DNA of 64,000 nucleotides from Ramlibacter terrae (GCA_013127575.1 CP053418.1:1612001-1676000), one strand, 5' to 3'; counted from the stretch's first letter, positions 51,421 to 61,844 are shown. A program made the numbers and translations. The notes: generated from the sequence alone by a model not told the origin.

Positions 51421-53017
51421 TCAGGCCTCGTCGGACGCGTGCTTGAGCTTCACGATCTCCTCGCACAGCGTCTCCAGCCGCGACGTCATGTTGTCGCGCA
51501 TCAGGTCGACGCGCTTGAGGATCTTGGCGGTGGCGCCGGCGCTGGTGTTGGCGAAGGTGACGATCTCCTCGAAGCCTTCCACCTGCTTGCGGATGCCTTC
51601 GATCGCCTTGTCGACCAGCTGGAAGCTGGCGCCGTCCTTCTGCCCGTGCTGCGCGGCGCGCACCGACAGCGCGGTGGCGACCATCAGCGCCGCCTTCAGC
51701 CAGCAGTCGCTGGCTTCGCTTTCGGCGTCCCAGCGCAGCACGATGTCGTGGCCGTAGCGGGCGAACACCGGCACGCTGGGCGCCGCCGTCTTTTCGGAGT
51801 GCACGAAGATGCAGACGCCGGCGCCGCGGTTGCGCCGCGCGATGTCCGCTTCGCTCAAGGTCTTCGCGAGGTCGTACGAAGCGTTCTCCTTCGCCTCGAC
51901 CACGATGCGCGCGCCCGCCGCGGTCGTCTCCGGGCCGACGGTCAGCACGTAGTCGCCGACCTTGCAGTTGGGGATCACGCCGGTGCTGTTGCCGCAGTCC
52001 TGCACCACGTCGCCCGCGCCTTCGGCCACGCTGCGCAGCAGGGCGCCGAGGTCGGCCTCGAACTCGCCGCCGTGGCGCGTGCTGCGCGCCGCTTCCTCGC
52101 GCCGCGTGTTGAGGTTGCTGACCGCCATCTCGAGCGTCTTGGCGAGGTTGTTCGCCAGCTCGAGCTGCTGCTTGTGGTTGTCCTGCAGCATGGACTGCAG
52201 GCGGTTCAGCGCGGAGCCGGCGTTGTCGAGGCTCAGCTCGCTCGTGAGGTTCTTCTGCGCCGACTCGACGCGGCCGACCAGCCGGCTCAGCGCGGAGTCG
52301 GGGCGGTCGAGGCTGAACTCCGCCACCACGTCGCCCATGCGCCGGCTCATCGCCTCGTTGAGGTCGCCGTGCTTGGTGCCGAGCTCGCGCAGGAAGCGGT
52401 TCAGCGCGCTGTCCGGCTGGTCGAGCGAGAACTGCTGCAGGATGCTGAGGTTCTGCGCACGGATCACGCCGTCCAGCGTCTTCTGCATCGTCGCGACCAG
52501 CTGGTTGTCGCCGGACGGGTCGAGCATGCGGAACAGGGAGCTGTTGTCGCCCACGAACTGCTCGAACAGCTTGCCGAGGCTCTGCTCGGCCACCTGCACG
52601 GCCGCGCATCACCTGCGCGAGGTCGCCGTCGTGGCGGATCAGGCGCTCGACGCGCTCGGTGAACATGCCTTGCTGCGGATCGAAGTAGCGCGTCAGCGTG
52701 CCGGTGACGTTGCCCTCCATCGTTTCGCGCCAGCCGTTGAGGCGCTCGGTCAGCGCCGACATCAGGCGCTCGCCCTCCTTGCGCACCGCGTCGCCGTCGA
52801 CCACGCCGCGCGCCGCGCGCAGCGAGAGCACGCCGATCTTCAGCGCGGTCTGGATGAAGTCGGTGCGCGGCCGGCCTTCGGCGTACTCGCGCGCGGCGAG
52901 CAGCACTTCGGGATCGGAAAGGACGAGGTTGAGGTACAGAGGCTCGACGGCGCCGGCGGGCGTCGCCGCGAAGCCTTGTGCCTCGACGGTCTGGATGGGG
53001 GCGATGGGCTGGTTCAT
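51421..53017 (-). CDS. Coiled-coil protein with internal repeats and possible PD-(D/E)XK nuclease core
   Basis: About 532 residues, not recognised as a named family. Residues ~190-290 hold three copies of a motif FSLDxPDSALxRL (LDQPDSALNRFL, LDRPDSALSRLV, LDNAGSALNRLQ), followed by a long heptad-like helix. The region after residue ~340 contains KVGDYVLTVG and ARIVVEAKEN, a D...(E/D)xK arrangement like PD-(D/E)XK nucleases and RmuC, then ADIARRNRGAGVCIFV. The C-terminal ~100 residues are helical. One break near 52608 (two bases of CCTGG). Monocistronic on the minus strand. DNA-processing role is inference. Confidence 0.75.
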
Positions 53018-53162
53018 GGGTACTGCTGTGTCGCTTCATTCTAAGCACCGGTGCGCTTGCTTAGGCCACCCCCTTAACGGCTACGCCAAACACCTAAGAA
53101 CCGACGCGGCGTAGGTTCACTCCTACAGCGCTGCTGCGGCCTGCCGGCTGCTGGAGTCCACC

Positions 53163-53552
53163 TTGCGCAAGCTGTCCCAGTCCCTCTCGTTCCGTCTTCG
53201 TGCCACCCGCAAGCGCAAGGCGGCGCCCGTGTTCGAGCGCGTCACCGGCGCGTTCCGCGGCTACTCCATCGCGGCCTATGCGTGCGAGGTGCGGCGCGGC
53301 AGTGGCGCGTTCACCGCCTTCTACAAGGTGTGCGACGGCCGGCCGAACGACTACTGGGGTGCGCACTGCCTGCTCAAGGGGGCCGCGCACGGCGAGTTCG
53401 CCTCGCCCACCGATGCGCTGGTCGCCGCCGACCAGCTGGCGCACTTGGCCATCGGCAACCTGCCCACGCTCGACCGCCTGCGCTGCTTCGATGCAGCGCG
53501 CATGTTCCGCCTCGTCGGCCTCGACCAGTGGCCGCGGCAATGGACTGCCTGA
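53163..53552 (+). CDS. Conserved hypothetical protein
   Basis: About 129 residues, basic N-terminus (LRKLSQSLSFRLRATRKRK) then a compact alpha/beta part (CEVRRGSGAFTAFYKVCDG; HCLLKGAAHGEF; TDALVAADQLAHLAIGN). TTG start at 53163. No family recognised. Followed after 17 bases by a cyclase-like gene. Confidence 0.55.
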   Translation: MRKLSQSLSFRLRATRKRKAAPVFERVTGAFRGYSIAAYACEVRRGSGAFTAFYKVCDGRPNDYWGAHCLLKGAAHGEFASPTDALVAADQLAHLAIGNLPTLDRLRCFDAARMFRLVGLDQWPRQWTA

Positions 53553-53569
53553 TTCCCCCGAAAGAACCC

Positions 53570-54185
53570 ATGCACGCCCCGACCTCTCCCCTGATGAAAG
53601 CCCTCTCCGAGCAGCTGCTGAAGCACACCTCGGTTCCCACCGGCGCAAGGTGTTCTGGGGGGCGAGGCGGGCATCCGCTTCGAGCGCCGGGTGCAGACGC
53701 TGCTGTACGCCGACGCGCTGCGCCACGGCTGGCAGCTGGCCGAAGTGGAACTGCTGGCGCAGCAGTTCGACGGCCGCACGCAAGCGTGCAGCGGCGGCGG
53801 CGTGCTGCTCAGCTTCGACCATCCGCTGGTGGCCCTGCGCGCCGCGCTGCTGCTGCAGAAGATCGGCGCCGACACCGGCGTGAGCGCCGGCCTCACCACC
53901 GGCCAGTGCACGGTGGCGCACTTCAAAGTCGACGGCAAGGCCTGCAGCCTCGTGCTGCCGCCGGAGGCCACGCGCGCCGAAGAGCGCGCGCGGCGCGCCC
54001 CGCCGGCCACGGTGGTCATCGGGCCGGAGACCCACGACCTGCTCGCCCACTGCCCGGCCGACGAAGTCGAGGGCGGCCTGGTCACCACCGAGTGCGAAGG
54101 TGATCGCGTGACGCAAGTCTCCATCACGTTGGCGCCGCACGTCACCGCGGACCTGAGCACGTTCGCCGGCCCGGGCATGCATTGA
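53570..54185 (+). CDS. Degenerate class III cyclase-like domain protein
   Basis: About 206 residues. The segment ELLAQQFDGRTQACSGGGVL, then LSFDHPLVALRAALLLQ and DTGVSAGLTTGQCTVAHF follow the fold of a cyclase homology domain (compare FDSPxxAVRAAL and RVGIHTGEC), but neither metal-binding Asp can be found, so catalysis is unlikely. Two breaks near 53641 and 53658, both repaired by CCTGG. It may be a non-catalytic regulator; 83 bases before the HD-GYP gene. Confidence 0.55.
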
Positions 54186-54268
54186 ATTGGTGGTGCGTGG
54201 GCCACGGCTGAGCCTGCAATGAATTCGCTCCCGGTGTAACCTTTGTGGGTACACGTTGGGAGCGAGTC

Positions 54269-56049
54269 ATGGAGAACAGCCAGCAGGCGGCGCGCGATCC
54301 GTATCGCGAATTGATCGATATCGGCATCGCGCTGTCGGCGGAGCGCGACCCCGCGCGCCTGCGCGAGCGCATCCTGCTGGAAGCCAAGGCCCTCACCAAC
54401 GCCGACGCGGGCACGCTCTACCTCAAGCACAAGGGCCGCGAGCTCACCTTCCAGATCCTGCGCAACGACACCACGGGGCTCGCGCTGGGCGGCACGACGG
54501 GCATGGAGATCGACTTCCCCCGGTGCCCCTGACCACCGCGGGCGGCCACCCGAACATGCGCAACGTGGCGTCGTACTGCGCGATCACCGGCGAGATGGTG
54601 AACATCGCCGATGCGTATTCGCACACCGACGAGCTCGATTTCTCCGGCACCGTGGAGTTCGACCGCCGGCTGGGCTACCGCTCGCAGTCGTTCCTGACGG
54701 TGCCGCTCAAGAACCACAACGGCTTCGTCATCGGCGTCCTGCAGCTGATCAACGCCAAGGACGCGGGCGGCCGCATCGTGCCTTTCTCCAGCGAAATCCT
54801 GCCGATGGTCAACGCGCTGGCGTCGCAGGCCGCCGTCTCGATCGACAACCGGATGCTGGTGGACGAACTGAAGGTGCTGCTCGATGCCTTCATCGCGCTG
54901 ATCGCCGCGGCCATCGACACCAAGTCGCCGTACACCGGCGGCCATTGCCAGCGGGTGCCGGTGCTCACCGAGATGCTCGTCAAGGCCGCGTGCGAGGCGA
55001 AGGAAGGGCCGTTCGCCGATTTCGACCTGACCGACGCCGAGTGGTACGAGCTGCGGGTGGCCTGCTGGCTGCACGATTGCGGCAAGGTCACGACCCCGGA
55101 ACACATCGTCGACAAGGCCACCAAGCTGGAGGCGATCTACGACCGCATCCACGAGGTGCGCATGCGCTTCGAGGTGCTCAAGCGCGACGCCGAGATCGCC
55201 ATGCTCAAGGGCGTGCTGGCCGGCGGCAACCCCGAGGAACTGCGGGCGGTCTACGAATCGGAATGCGCCACGCTCGACGAGGAGTTCGCCTTCATCGGCA
55301 CCTGCAACGTGGGCGGCGAGTTCATGGCGCCCGACAAGATCGAACGCCTGAAGAAGATCGCCGAGCGCACCTGGACGCGCACGCTGTCCAACCGCATCGG
55401 CATCTCGTACGCCGAAAAGAAGCGGCGCGAGGCCATCCCCGAGCGCCCGCTGCCGGTGGAAGAGAAGCTGCTGGAAGACCGCTACGACCACATCAGCCCG
55501 CGCGAAGGGCTGCGGCTGTCGGCGCCGGGCAACCAGTGGGGCTTCAACCTGCAGGCCCCGGAGCGCGAGGCGAACCTCGGCGAGGTCTACAACCTGTCGA
55601 TCAGCCGCGGCACGCTCACCGCCGAAGACCGCTACAAGATCAACGAGCACATGGCGCAGACCATCGTGATGCTCGAGTCGCTGCCGTGGCCGCGCCACCT
55701 GCGGCGCGTGCCCGAGTACGCCGGCGGCCACCACGAGAAGATGGACGGCAGCGGCTACCCGCGCGGCCTCAAGCGGGAGGACATGTCGGTGCCGGCGCGG
55801 GTGATGGCCATCGCCGACATCTTCGAGGCGCTGACGGCCGCCGACCGCCCGTACAAGCCGCCGAAGACCCTGTCCGAATCGCTGCGCATCATGCAGTTCA
55901 TGGTCAAGGACCAGCACATCGATCCCGACCTCTTCAAGCTGTTCATCGAGTCGGGCGTCTACAAGGACTACGCGAAGCAGTTCCTCACGCCGGAGCAGAT
56001 CGACGACGAGGAAGTCGCGGGCGAGGCCGCGCTGGCCAAGGCCGCCTGA
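54269..56049 (+). CDS. GAF-HD-GYP domain protein, likely c-di-GMP phosphodiesterase
   Basis: About 593 residues. GAF domain (ERDPARLRERILLEAKALTN; ADAGTLYL; SFLTVPLKNHNG), then an HD domain with CWLHDCGKV and, after an insert of ~190 residues rich in charged helices, HHEKMDGSGYPRGL and MAIADIFEALTAADRPYK. HHExxDGxGYP defines HD-GYP, which hydrolyses c-di-GMP to GMP. The insert between HD and GYP is much longer than usual. One break near 54522 fits CCTGG. Confidence 0.9.
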
Positions 56050-56051
56050 AG

Positions 56052-56507
56052 GTGGTGCGGCTCACGCTCAACGGCGTCGAACGCGCGCTGGCCGCCGCAC
56101 CGGCGGCGCGCCTGCTCGACGTGCTGCGCGACGATCTCGGCCTGAAGGCCACGCGCTTCGGATGCGGCCTGAACCAGTGCGGGGCCTGCCACGTGCTGGT
56201 GGACGGCCGCGCGCAGGCCGCGTGCGACACGCCCTTGTGGGCCGTGGAGGGCAAGTCGGTCGTCACCGTGGAAGGCTTCGACGCGCCCGGCATTCCACCC
56301 GGACTGCGCGAAGCCTTCATCGCCGAACAGGCGCTGCAGTGCGGCTATTGCACCTCGGGCATGCTGGTGGGCGCGGCGGCCCTGCTGCTGCGCAACCCGA
56401 AGCCGACCGATGCGCAGGTGCGTGAGGCGCTCGACGGCAACCTCTGCCGTTGCGGTGCGCACAACCGGATCGTCCGGGCGGTGCTGCGGGCGGCGGCATC
56501 GGCATGA
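56052..56507 (+). CDS. Molybdenum hydroxylase small subunit, (2Fe-2S)-binding
   Basis: 151 residues, intact. First cluster CGLNQCGACHVLVDG with C before (RFGCGLNQCG); second cluster CGYCTSGM and CRCGAHNRIVRAV. Equivalent to the CoxS/IorA subunit that passes electrons from molybdopterin. GTG start, two bases after the HD-GYP stop; stop overlaps the large-subunit start. Confidence 0.92.
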   Translation: MVRLTLNGVERALAAAPAARLLDVLRDDLGLKATRFGCGLNQCGACHVLVDGRAQAACDTPLWAVEGKSVVTVEGFDAPGIPPGLREAFIAEQALQCGYCTSGMLVGAAALLLRNPKPTDAQVREALDGNLCRCGAHNRIVRAVLRAAASA

Positions 56508-58551
56508 GCGCCGAGCCCGCGGCCCTGCCCGCCAGCCTGCGCGCCAACCCGCGGCTCGACCGCTGGCTGCGCTTCGACGCCGACGGCACCGTGCACGTGC
56601 AGTCCGGCAAGGTCGAACTCGGGCAGGGCATCCTGACCGCGCTGGCGCAGATCGTGGCCGATGAACTCGGCTTGCCGCTGGCGCAGGTGCGCATGAGCGC
56701 GACGCGCACCGGCACCCATCCCGACGAAGGCGTCACCTCCGGCAGCCTCTCGACGCAGGAGTCCGGCGCGGCCTTGCGGCATGTCTGCGCCGAGGTGCGG
56801 GAGCTGCGCGCGGCGCGCGGCGCTGCATGCAGCTACGCGCAGCTTGCGGCGCTTGGAATGCTGGCGCGCGATGCTTCGCCCCGCGCGGCCGTGCCGGCCG
56901 CCCGCGCGTCAGTCGGCACACCGGTGCCGCGCCTCGACATTCCCGACAAGGTGGACGGCCGGCCGCGCTTCATCCACGACGTGGTGCTGCCGGACATGCT
57001 GCACGGTCGCGTGCTGCGTCCGCCGAACTCCGCTTGCCGCCTGCGCGAAGGGGACTGGCGCCGGTGCGCGCCTGCGCGGGCGTGCACGCCGTGGTGCAGG
57101 ACGGCCGCATGTTCGGCGTGCTGGCGGAAACCGGCGCGCAGGCCGACGCCGCACTGGTGCGGCTGGCGCAGTCGGTGCAATGGGACGTCCCGCCGGTGCT
57201 GCCGCCGGAGCACGCGATGGCCGACTGGCTGCAGTCGACTCCCGTGGAGACCACCGTGGTGCGCGAGCAGGCGGGGCAGGGCGAACGCGTCGCCCGGAGC
57301 TTCGCGGCCACCTATGCGCGCCCGTTCGTCGCGCACGCTTCGCTGGCGCCGTCCTGCGCGCTGGCGCAGTGGGAGGGCGACCGGCTGCAGGTCTGGTCGC
57401 ACACGCAGGGCGTGTACAACCTGCGGCGCGACCTCGCGCTGGCCTTCGGCACGGCCGACGCCGCCATCGAGGTGCAGCACGTCGAAGGCGCGGGCTGCTA
57501 CGGCCACAACGGCGCCGACGATGTGGCTGGGACGCAGCCTGGCTGGCGCGCGCCGCCGGCGGCCGGCCGGTGCGCCTGCTGTGGTCCCGCGCCGGCGAGT
57601 TCGCCGAAGAACCGCACGGACCGGCCGGCGTCGTCCGGCTGGAAGCCGACCTCGATGACGCGGGCCGGGTGGTCGGCTGGCGGCACGCGATCTGGAGCCC
57701 CGGCCACAGCAGCCGGCCCGGGCGCGCGGCCACGCCCACGCTGCTGGGCAGCTGGTACAACGCCGAAGCCTTCCCGCGCCTGGCGGCCATGAACGTTTCG
57801 GCCGCGAGCGGGCTCGGCGCCGAGCGCAACGCCATCCCCGGCTACGACTTTCCCGCGCAGCGCATCGTGAGCCACCGCGTGCTGGATGCGACGATGCGCA
57901 GTTCGGCGCTGCGCGGGCTCGGCGCGTTGCTGAACGTCTTCGCGGCGGAAGGCTTCATGGACGAACTCGCTGCCGCTGCCGGCAGGGACCCGGTGCGGTT
58001 CCGCACGGACCACGGCCGACGCGCGCGGCCGGCGCGTGATCGAACGCGCCGTGGCGCGGGCAGGATGGCAGCCCGGCGTGCCGGGCGGCGAAGGCACGGG
58101 CTGGGGCATCGGCTATGCCCGCTACAAGGCCACCGGCGGCTGGTGCGCGGTGGTGGCGCAGGTGGAGGCACAGGCGGCGGTGCGCGTGCGCCGGCTCGTG
58201 GTCGCCGCCGACATCGGCCTGGTGGTCAACCCCGACGGCGCCGCCAACCAGCTCGAAGGCGGGGCCATCCGGGCCACCAGCATCGCGCTGAAGGAAGCCG
58301 TGCGGTTCGACCGCCATGGCATCACCAGCCTGGACTGGGACAGCTACCCCATCCTGCGCTTCAGCGAAGTGCCGGCGGTGGAGGTGGACCTGGTCGAGAG
58401 CGATGAACCGTCGCTGGGCGCGGGCGAGGCGAGCTTCGGCCCGACGGCCGCCGCCATTGCCAATGCGGTGGGCGCCGCGCTGGGCGTGCGCCTGCGCGAA
58501 CTGCCGCTGACCCCCGAGCGCCTGCTGGCGGCGGTGCACGCCGCCCCGTAG
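56504..58551 (+). CDS. Molybdenum hydroxylase large subunit (IorB/nicotinate-dehydrogenase type)
   Basis: About 685 residues of the xanthine-oxidase-like Moco family. Visible: GKVELGQGILTALAQIVADE (Moco-binding repeat at the N-terminus, as in isoquinoline oxidoreductase beta), QGVYNLRRDLALAFG, MRSSALRGLG and the catalytic Glu region GAGEASFGP. No FAD subunit is encoded, so electrons probably go to a cytochrome, as in IorAB. Three breaks near 57053, 57532 and 58004, all at CCTGG. Substrate unknown (N-heterocycle or aldehyde likely). Confidence 0.88.
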
Positions 58552-58564
58552 GCCGCGCGATCCC

Positions 58565-58750
58565 TCAGCGCAGGATGTTGACCAGCGGCCAGATCACCGT
58601 GGCCACGAAGGTCGCCGCGCCGGTGAGCAGCACGACCACGGCCACGCCGCGTTGCAGGAACGAGGCCCCCGCATCGTGCGGCGAGTGCACCGTGAAGCCG
58701 GCACTGCCGCGGGAGTTCTGGAAATCGAGGGATGGGTTCGGGGCGTTCAC
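58565..58750 (-). CDS. Small single-span membrane protein
   Basis: 61 residues with one C-terminal membrane helix (VAVVVLLTGAATFVATVIW). GTG start at 58750. Between the convergent hydroxylase gene and the divergent ClpP-like gene. Function unknown. Confidence 0.5.
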   Translation of the reverse strand: MNAPNPSLDFQNSRGSAGFTVHSPHDAGASFLQRGVAVVVLLTGAATFVATVIWPLVNILR

Positions 58751-58845
58751 GTCGCGGGCCTCATGCGGAGGACGCGAAGCATACCCGAAGGCGCCTTGGC
58801 TTCGCGGCATACTGAGGGCATTGCAATCCAGCCATTGAGGACCGC

Positions 58846-59444
58846 CATGCACATGGAAGAACACGACAAGGAAGAGGCCGCCAGCACCGGCGAACCGAGG
58901 AACGCCTTCCTCGAAGAAAAGGCGTTCAAGTCGCGCACTGTGATGGTGTTCGGCCCGATCAACGACCGGTCGGCCGGGGACGTCGCCCGCCGCCTGATCG
59001 CGCTGGACGCGGAGTCGAGCGAGCCCATCGACATGATCGTCTGCTCGCCCGGAGGCCACCCGAGTCGGGCGACGCCATCCACGACATGATCCGTTTCATC
59101 GCGGCGCCGGTGAACATGATCGGCACCGGCTGGGTCGGCAGCGCCGCCACGCACCTGTACCTCGGCGTGCCGAAAGAGCGACGCTTCTGCACGCCCAACA
59201 CCCGCTTCCTGATCCACCAGCCCAGTGGCGGCGCCGGCGGCGGGCGACCGACATCGCCATCCACGCGGCGGAGATCATCAAGGCGCGCGAGCGCATCGCC
59301 CAGACGATCGCCCGCGAGACCGGCCGGCCGCTCGATTCGGTGCTGATCGACATCGAGCGCGACCGCTGGCTGTCGGCCGAAGAAGCGATCGCCTACGGGC
59401 TGGTCAGCCGCATCATCGGCAACAAGAGCGAACTCAAGCGCTGA
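58846..59444 (+). CDS. ClpP-like ATP-dependent protease subunit
   Basis: About 200 residues of the ClpP fold. SPGGH.ESGDAI, the nucleophile region [10 protein letters not shown] (its Ser aligns with E. coli Ser97), His in FLIHQPSGG and Asp in [11 protein letters not shown], so the triad is complete. The N-terminus is an acidic extension ([14 protein letters not shown]) unlike the processing site of housekeeping ClpP, so this is a paralogue. No clpX/clpA nearby. Breaks near 59057 and 59240 are at likely CCWGG sites with mixed errors. Confidence 0.85.
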
Positions 59445-59507
59445 TGTACCGAGGGCTCCGGCTCCGGCATGCGCGGCAGCTACACTGCGCCGCAGCGGAG
59501 GGCCTGC

Positions 59508-60638
59508 ATGCTGGAGCTGGAAAAACTCAATGATTTCACCGAGAGCCACGGCGCGCTGAAGCCGGGCCGCGGGCTGCTGACCGGGACGATCGCGTTGACC
59601 CTCGCGATCCTCTCCTTCCTCGGCGTGCTCGCCTTCCACTTTCCCGAATACCTCACCACGCCGCAGCTGCGCAAGAGCTACGACGTGGAGCTGCTGCGCA
59701 AGGTGATGTTCGCGGCGATGGTGGTGGCGGGCGCGATCAGCCTCGGCAACATCGTGCTGAACCGCTCGCGGTGGCTGGCGTCGTTCGCGTTCCTGCTGGT
59801 GGTGCTCACCGCGCTGCTGGGCGGCCACAAGGTGCCGGTGAACGACTTCGCGGACAACACGCCCTACATCGGCCTCGACTGGTTCATCCTCGACCTGCTG
59901 GGATCGGCGCTCATCTTCATCTTCATCGAGAAGCTGTTCGCGCTGCGCAAGGACCAGCCGGTGTTCCGCCCCGAGTGGCAGACCGACTTCCACCACTTCA
60001 TCGTCAACCACATGCTGGTGGGTTTCGTCCTGCTGGCCACCAACCTGCTGGTGCACAAGCTGTTCGGCTGGGCGGCCAGCGACGGCATCCGCGGCTGGGT
60101 GCAGGGCCTGCCGTTCTGGGCCGGGCTGCTGCTGATCGTGCTGGTGGCAGACCTCGTGCAGTACTGGACGCACCGTGCGTACCACGAGGTGCCGCTGCTC
60201 TGGCGCCTGCACGCCGTGCACCACAGCGTCAAGAGCATGGACTGGCTGGCCGGCTCCCGCCAGCACGTGCTGGAACTGCTGATCACCCGCACGCTGGTGC
60301 TGGCGCCGATCTACGTGCTGGGCTTTTCCAAGGAGGTGATCGATGCCTACATCGTGGTCGTGGGGTTCCAGGCGGTCTTCAACCACGCCAACGTCAGCGT
60401 GCGGCTGGGGCCGCTGCGCTACGTGCTGGTCACGCCCAATTTCCATCACTGGCACCACAGCCAGGACGACGAGGCGCTCGACCGCAATTACGCGGCGCAC
60501 TTCGCCTTCCTCGACCACCTGTTCGGCACGGCCGTGAAGAGCACGCGCGAATGGCCCGCCGACTACGGCGTGCGCGGCGACTATGTGCCCAACGGATTCC
60601 TGCGGCAGCTGCAGTTTCCGTTCACCTGGAAAGGCTAG
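59508..60638 (+). CDS. Sterol desaturase / fatty acid hydroxylase family protein
   Basis: 376 residues, intact, multi-span membrane protein. Histidine boxes: DLVQYWTHRAYHEV (HRAYH), LHAVHHSVK (HxVHH) and NFHHWHHSQDD (HxxHH). Di-iron membrane hydroxylases of this family act on lipids, sterols or carotenoids; bacterial members are mostly undefined. Signal-less, begins MLELEKLNDF. Confidence 0.9.
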   Translation: MLELEKLNDFTESHGALKPGRGLLTGTIALTLAILSFLGVLAFHFPEYLTTPQLRKSYDVELLRKVMFAAMVVAGAISLGNIVLNRSRWLASFAFLLVVLTALLGGHKVPVNDFADNTPYIGLDWFILDLLGSALIFIFIEKLFALRKDQPVFRPEWQTDFHHFIVNHMLVGFVLLATNLLVHKLFGWAASDGIRGWVQGLPFWAGLLLIVLVADLVQYWTHRAYHEVPLLWRLHAVHHSVKSMDWLAGSRQHVLELLITRTLVLAPIYVLGFSKEVIDAYIVVVGFQAVFNHANVSVRLGPLRYVLVTPNFHHWHHSQDDEALDRNYAAHFAFLDHLFGTAVKSTREWPADYGVRGDYVPNGFLRQLQFPFTWKG

Positions 60639-60661
60639 GAGCCTGACGAGAGCGGCGGCGC

Positions 60662-61264
60662 TCAGCGCACCGAGCGCAGCGTGCGGGGGCGCAGTTCGGC
60701 TGCGGCCGCTGCACCGGCTGCCGGCGGCGCGCCGAAGTCGCCGATGCGCGCCAGCATGCCGGTGGCGTCGTTCAGCCGGTACTTGCCGGCGCGCGCCGCC
60801 GGTGCCCGCCGCAGGCCGGGCACGGGTCGTCGATCGAAATGCCGGTGGCGGCATTGACGGAAGAGAGCGCGTCGGCCAGCGTGGTGATGGCCACCGCGCC
60901 GCATCGGTCGCACGTGACCGCCAGGCGCGCACCCCCGCGCCTTCGCCGCCGGCGGGCAGGCCTTGCAGGATCGTCGGGCTGAACGGCGGGCGCGGAATGC
61001 CCACCGCGCGGACCGCGGTCGACATGCGCCAGACGAAGGCTTCCGCTTCCGCGAGGCCGAAGCGCCGCGAGGGCGCGCCCAGCCAGTAGCTGCTGCCGGA
61101 TTCGGTGACCGCCATCGGGATCTTGGCTTCGCCCACCAGCCGCACTGGACGACCGGCGAGGTGATGATCGTCTCGCCGTCGGCGTGGCCGGGGCGGTGGT
61201 ACACGTTGCCCACGATGCTGTCGTCGCCCGCGACGCACCAGTCGCGGATCTCCTGCTCTTGCAT
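60662..61264 (-). CDS. Conserved protein with zinc-ribbon segment
   Basis: About 202 residues after repairing breaks near 61144, 60942 and 60802 (all fit CCWGG). N-terminus EQEIRDWCVAGDDSIVGNVY, a middle SYWLGAPSRRFGLAEAEAFV, and a CxxC pair (TCDRCGAVAI ... DPCPACGGH) that could bind zinc. No family recognised. Divergent from the Nif11-type genes, 266 bases away. Confidence 0.55.
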   Translation of the reverse strand: MQEQEIRDWCVAGDDSIVGNVYHRPGHADGETIITSPVVQCGWWAKPRSRWRSPNPAAATGWARPRGASASRKRKPSSGACRPRSARWAFRARRSARRSCKACPPAAKARGCAPGGHVRPMRRGGHHHAGRRALFRQCRHRHFDRRPVPGLRRAPAARAGKYRLNDATGMLARIGDFGAPPAAGAAAAAELRPRTLRSVR

Positions 61265-61469
61265 GCGCCCTCCTCAGGCCGGGACTTCGAGGTCCTTTTC
61301 CCGAGCATAGGGCCGGGCGCCGACCGACTCAAGGCAAGAACGGGTGAAAACCGACGAAGGGCGGGCGAAGTCCTCCCGCGGGCTGTCGTCTGTCCGCTAC
61401 AAAAAGAGGAACAGGTGGACGGCCCGGCACTTCGCTGGCCGGCGACAGGCGCTGCGGTGAGGGCGCTCC

Positions 61470-61475
61470 TATACT
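61470..61475 (+). promoter_or_regulatory. -10-like box upstream of the Nif11-type genes
   Basis: TATACT 56 bases before the first Nif11-type start, followed by GCGC at the presumed start of transcription. No clear -35. The rest of 61265-61530 holds no gene. Confidence 0.4.
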
Positions 61476-61530
61476 GCGCCTGGCCGCAGGCAAGCCGCGT
61501 GCGGCGACAACAACGACCAAGGAGCTACCC

Positions 61531-61803
61531 GTGTCCCTCAAGGCAGTCGAAGAATTTCGCGCAGTCGCGGCCAGCCAGCCCGAGCTGCAGAAAAGCTGCG
61601 CCACCGCGTTCCTCGCGGGTGACCTGCAAAGCGTCGTCCGTGCCGGCGCTGCGCGCGGCTATGCGTTCACCGAAGCAGAAGTGAGCGAGTGCCTGGACAA
61701 GGGCGAGCTGAGCGATGCGGAGCTGGAACTGGTGGCCGGCGGCGGCGGCAACCCGGCCTGCGTGTTCGGTAGCGGCAGCAGCCGCGACCACAAGAACACG
61801 TGA
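61531..61803 (+). CDS. Nif11-type RiPP precursor peptide 1
   Basis: 90 residues. The leader fits the Nif11-like class: SLKAVEEFRAVAASQPELQK, QSVVRAGAARGYAFTEAEV and ELSDAELELVAGGGG, ending in a double-glycine processing site. The predicted core after GG is about 17 residues (GNPACVFGSGSSRDHKNT), with one Cys and several Ser/Thr. Leaders of this class guide modifying enzymes and are cut by C39-type peptidases during export. GTG start with AAGGAG nine bases upstream. No modifying enzyme or transporter is in the window. Confidence 0.85.
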   Translation: MSLKAVEEFRAVAASQPELQKSCATAFLAGDLQSVVRAGAARGYAFTEAEVSECLDKGELSDAELELVAGGGGNPACVFGSGSSRDHKNT

Positions 61804-61844
61804 AGCGGTAGACCCATCGATTTCCATCGACCGAGAACCCACCC

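Noticed and set aside
58846..59444. ClpP-like protein lacking the serine nucleophile
   Set aside because: A first alignment put Thr at the nucleophile; a residue-by-residue alignment of GWVGSAAT with GQAASMGA places Ser at the correct position.
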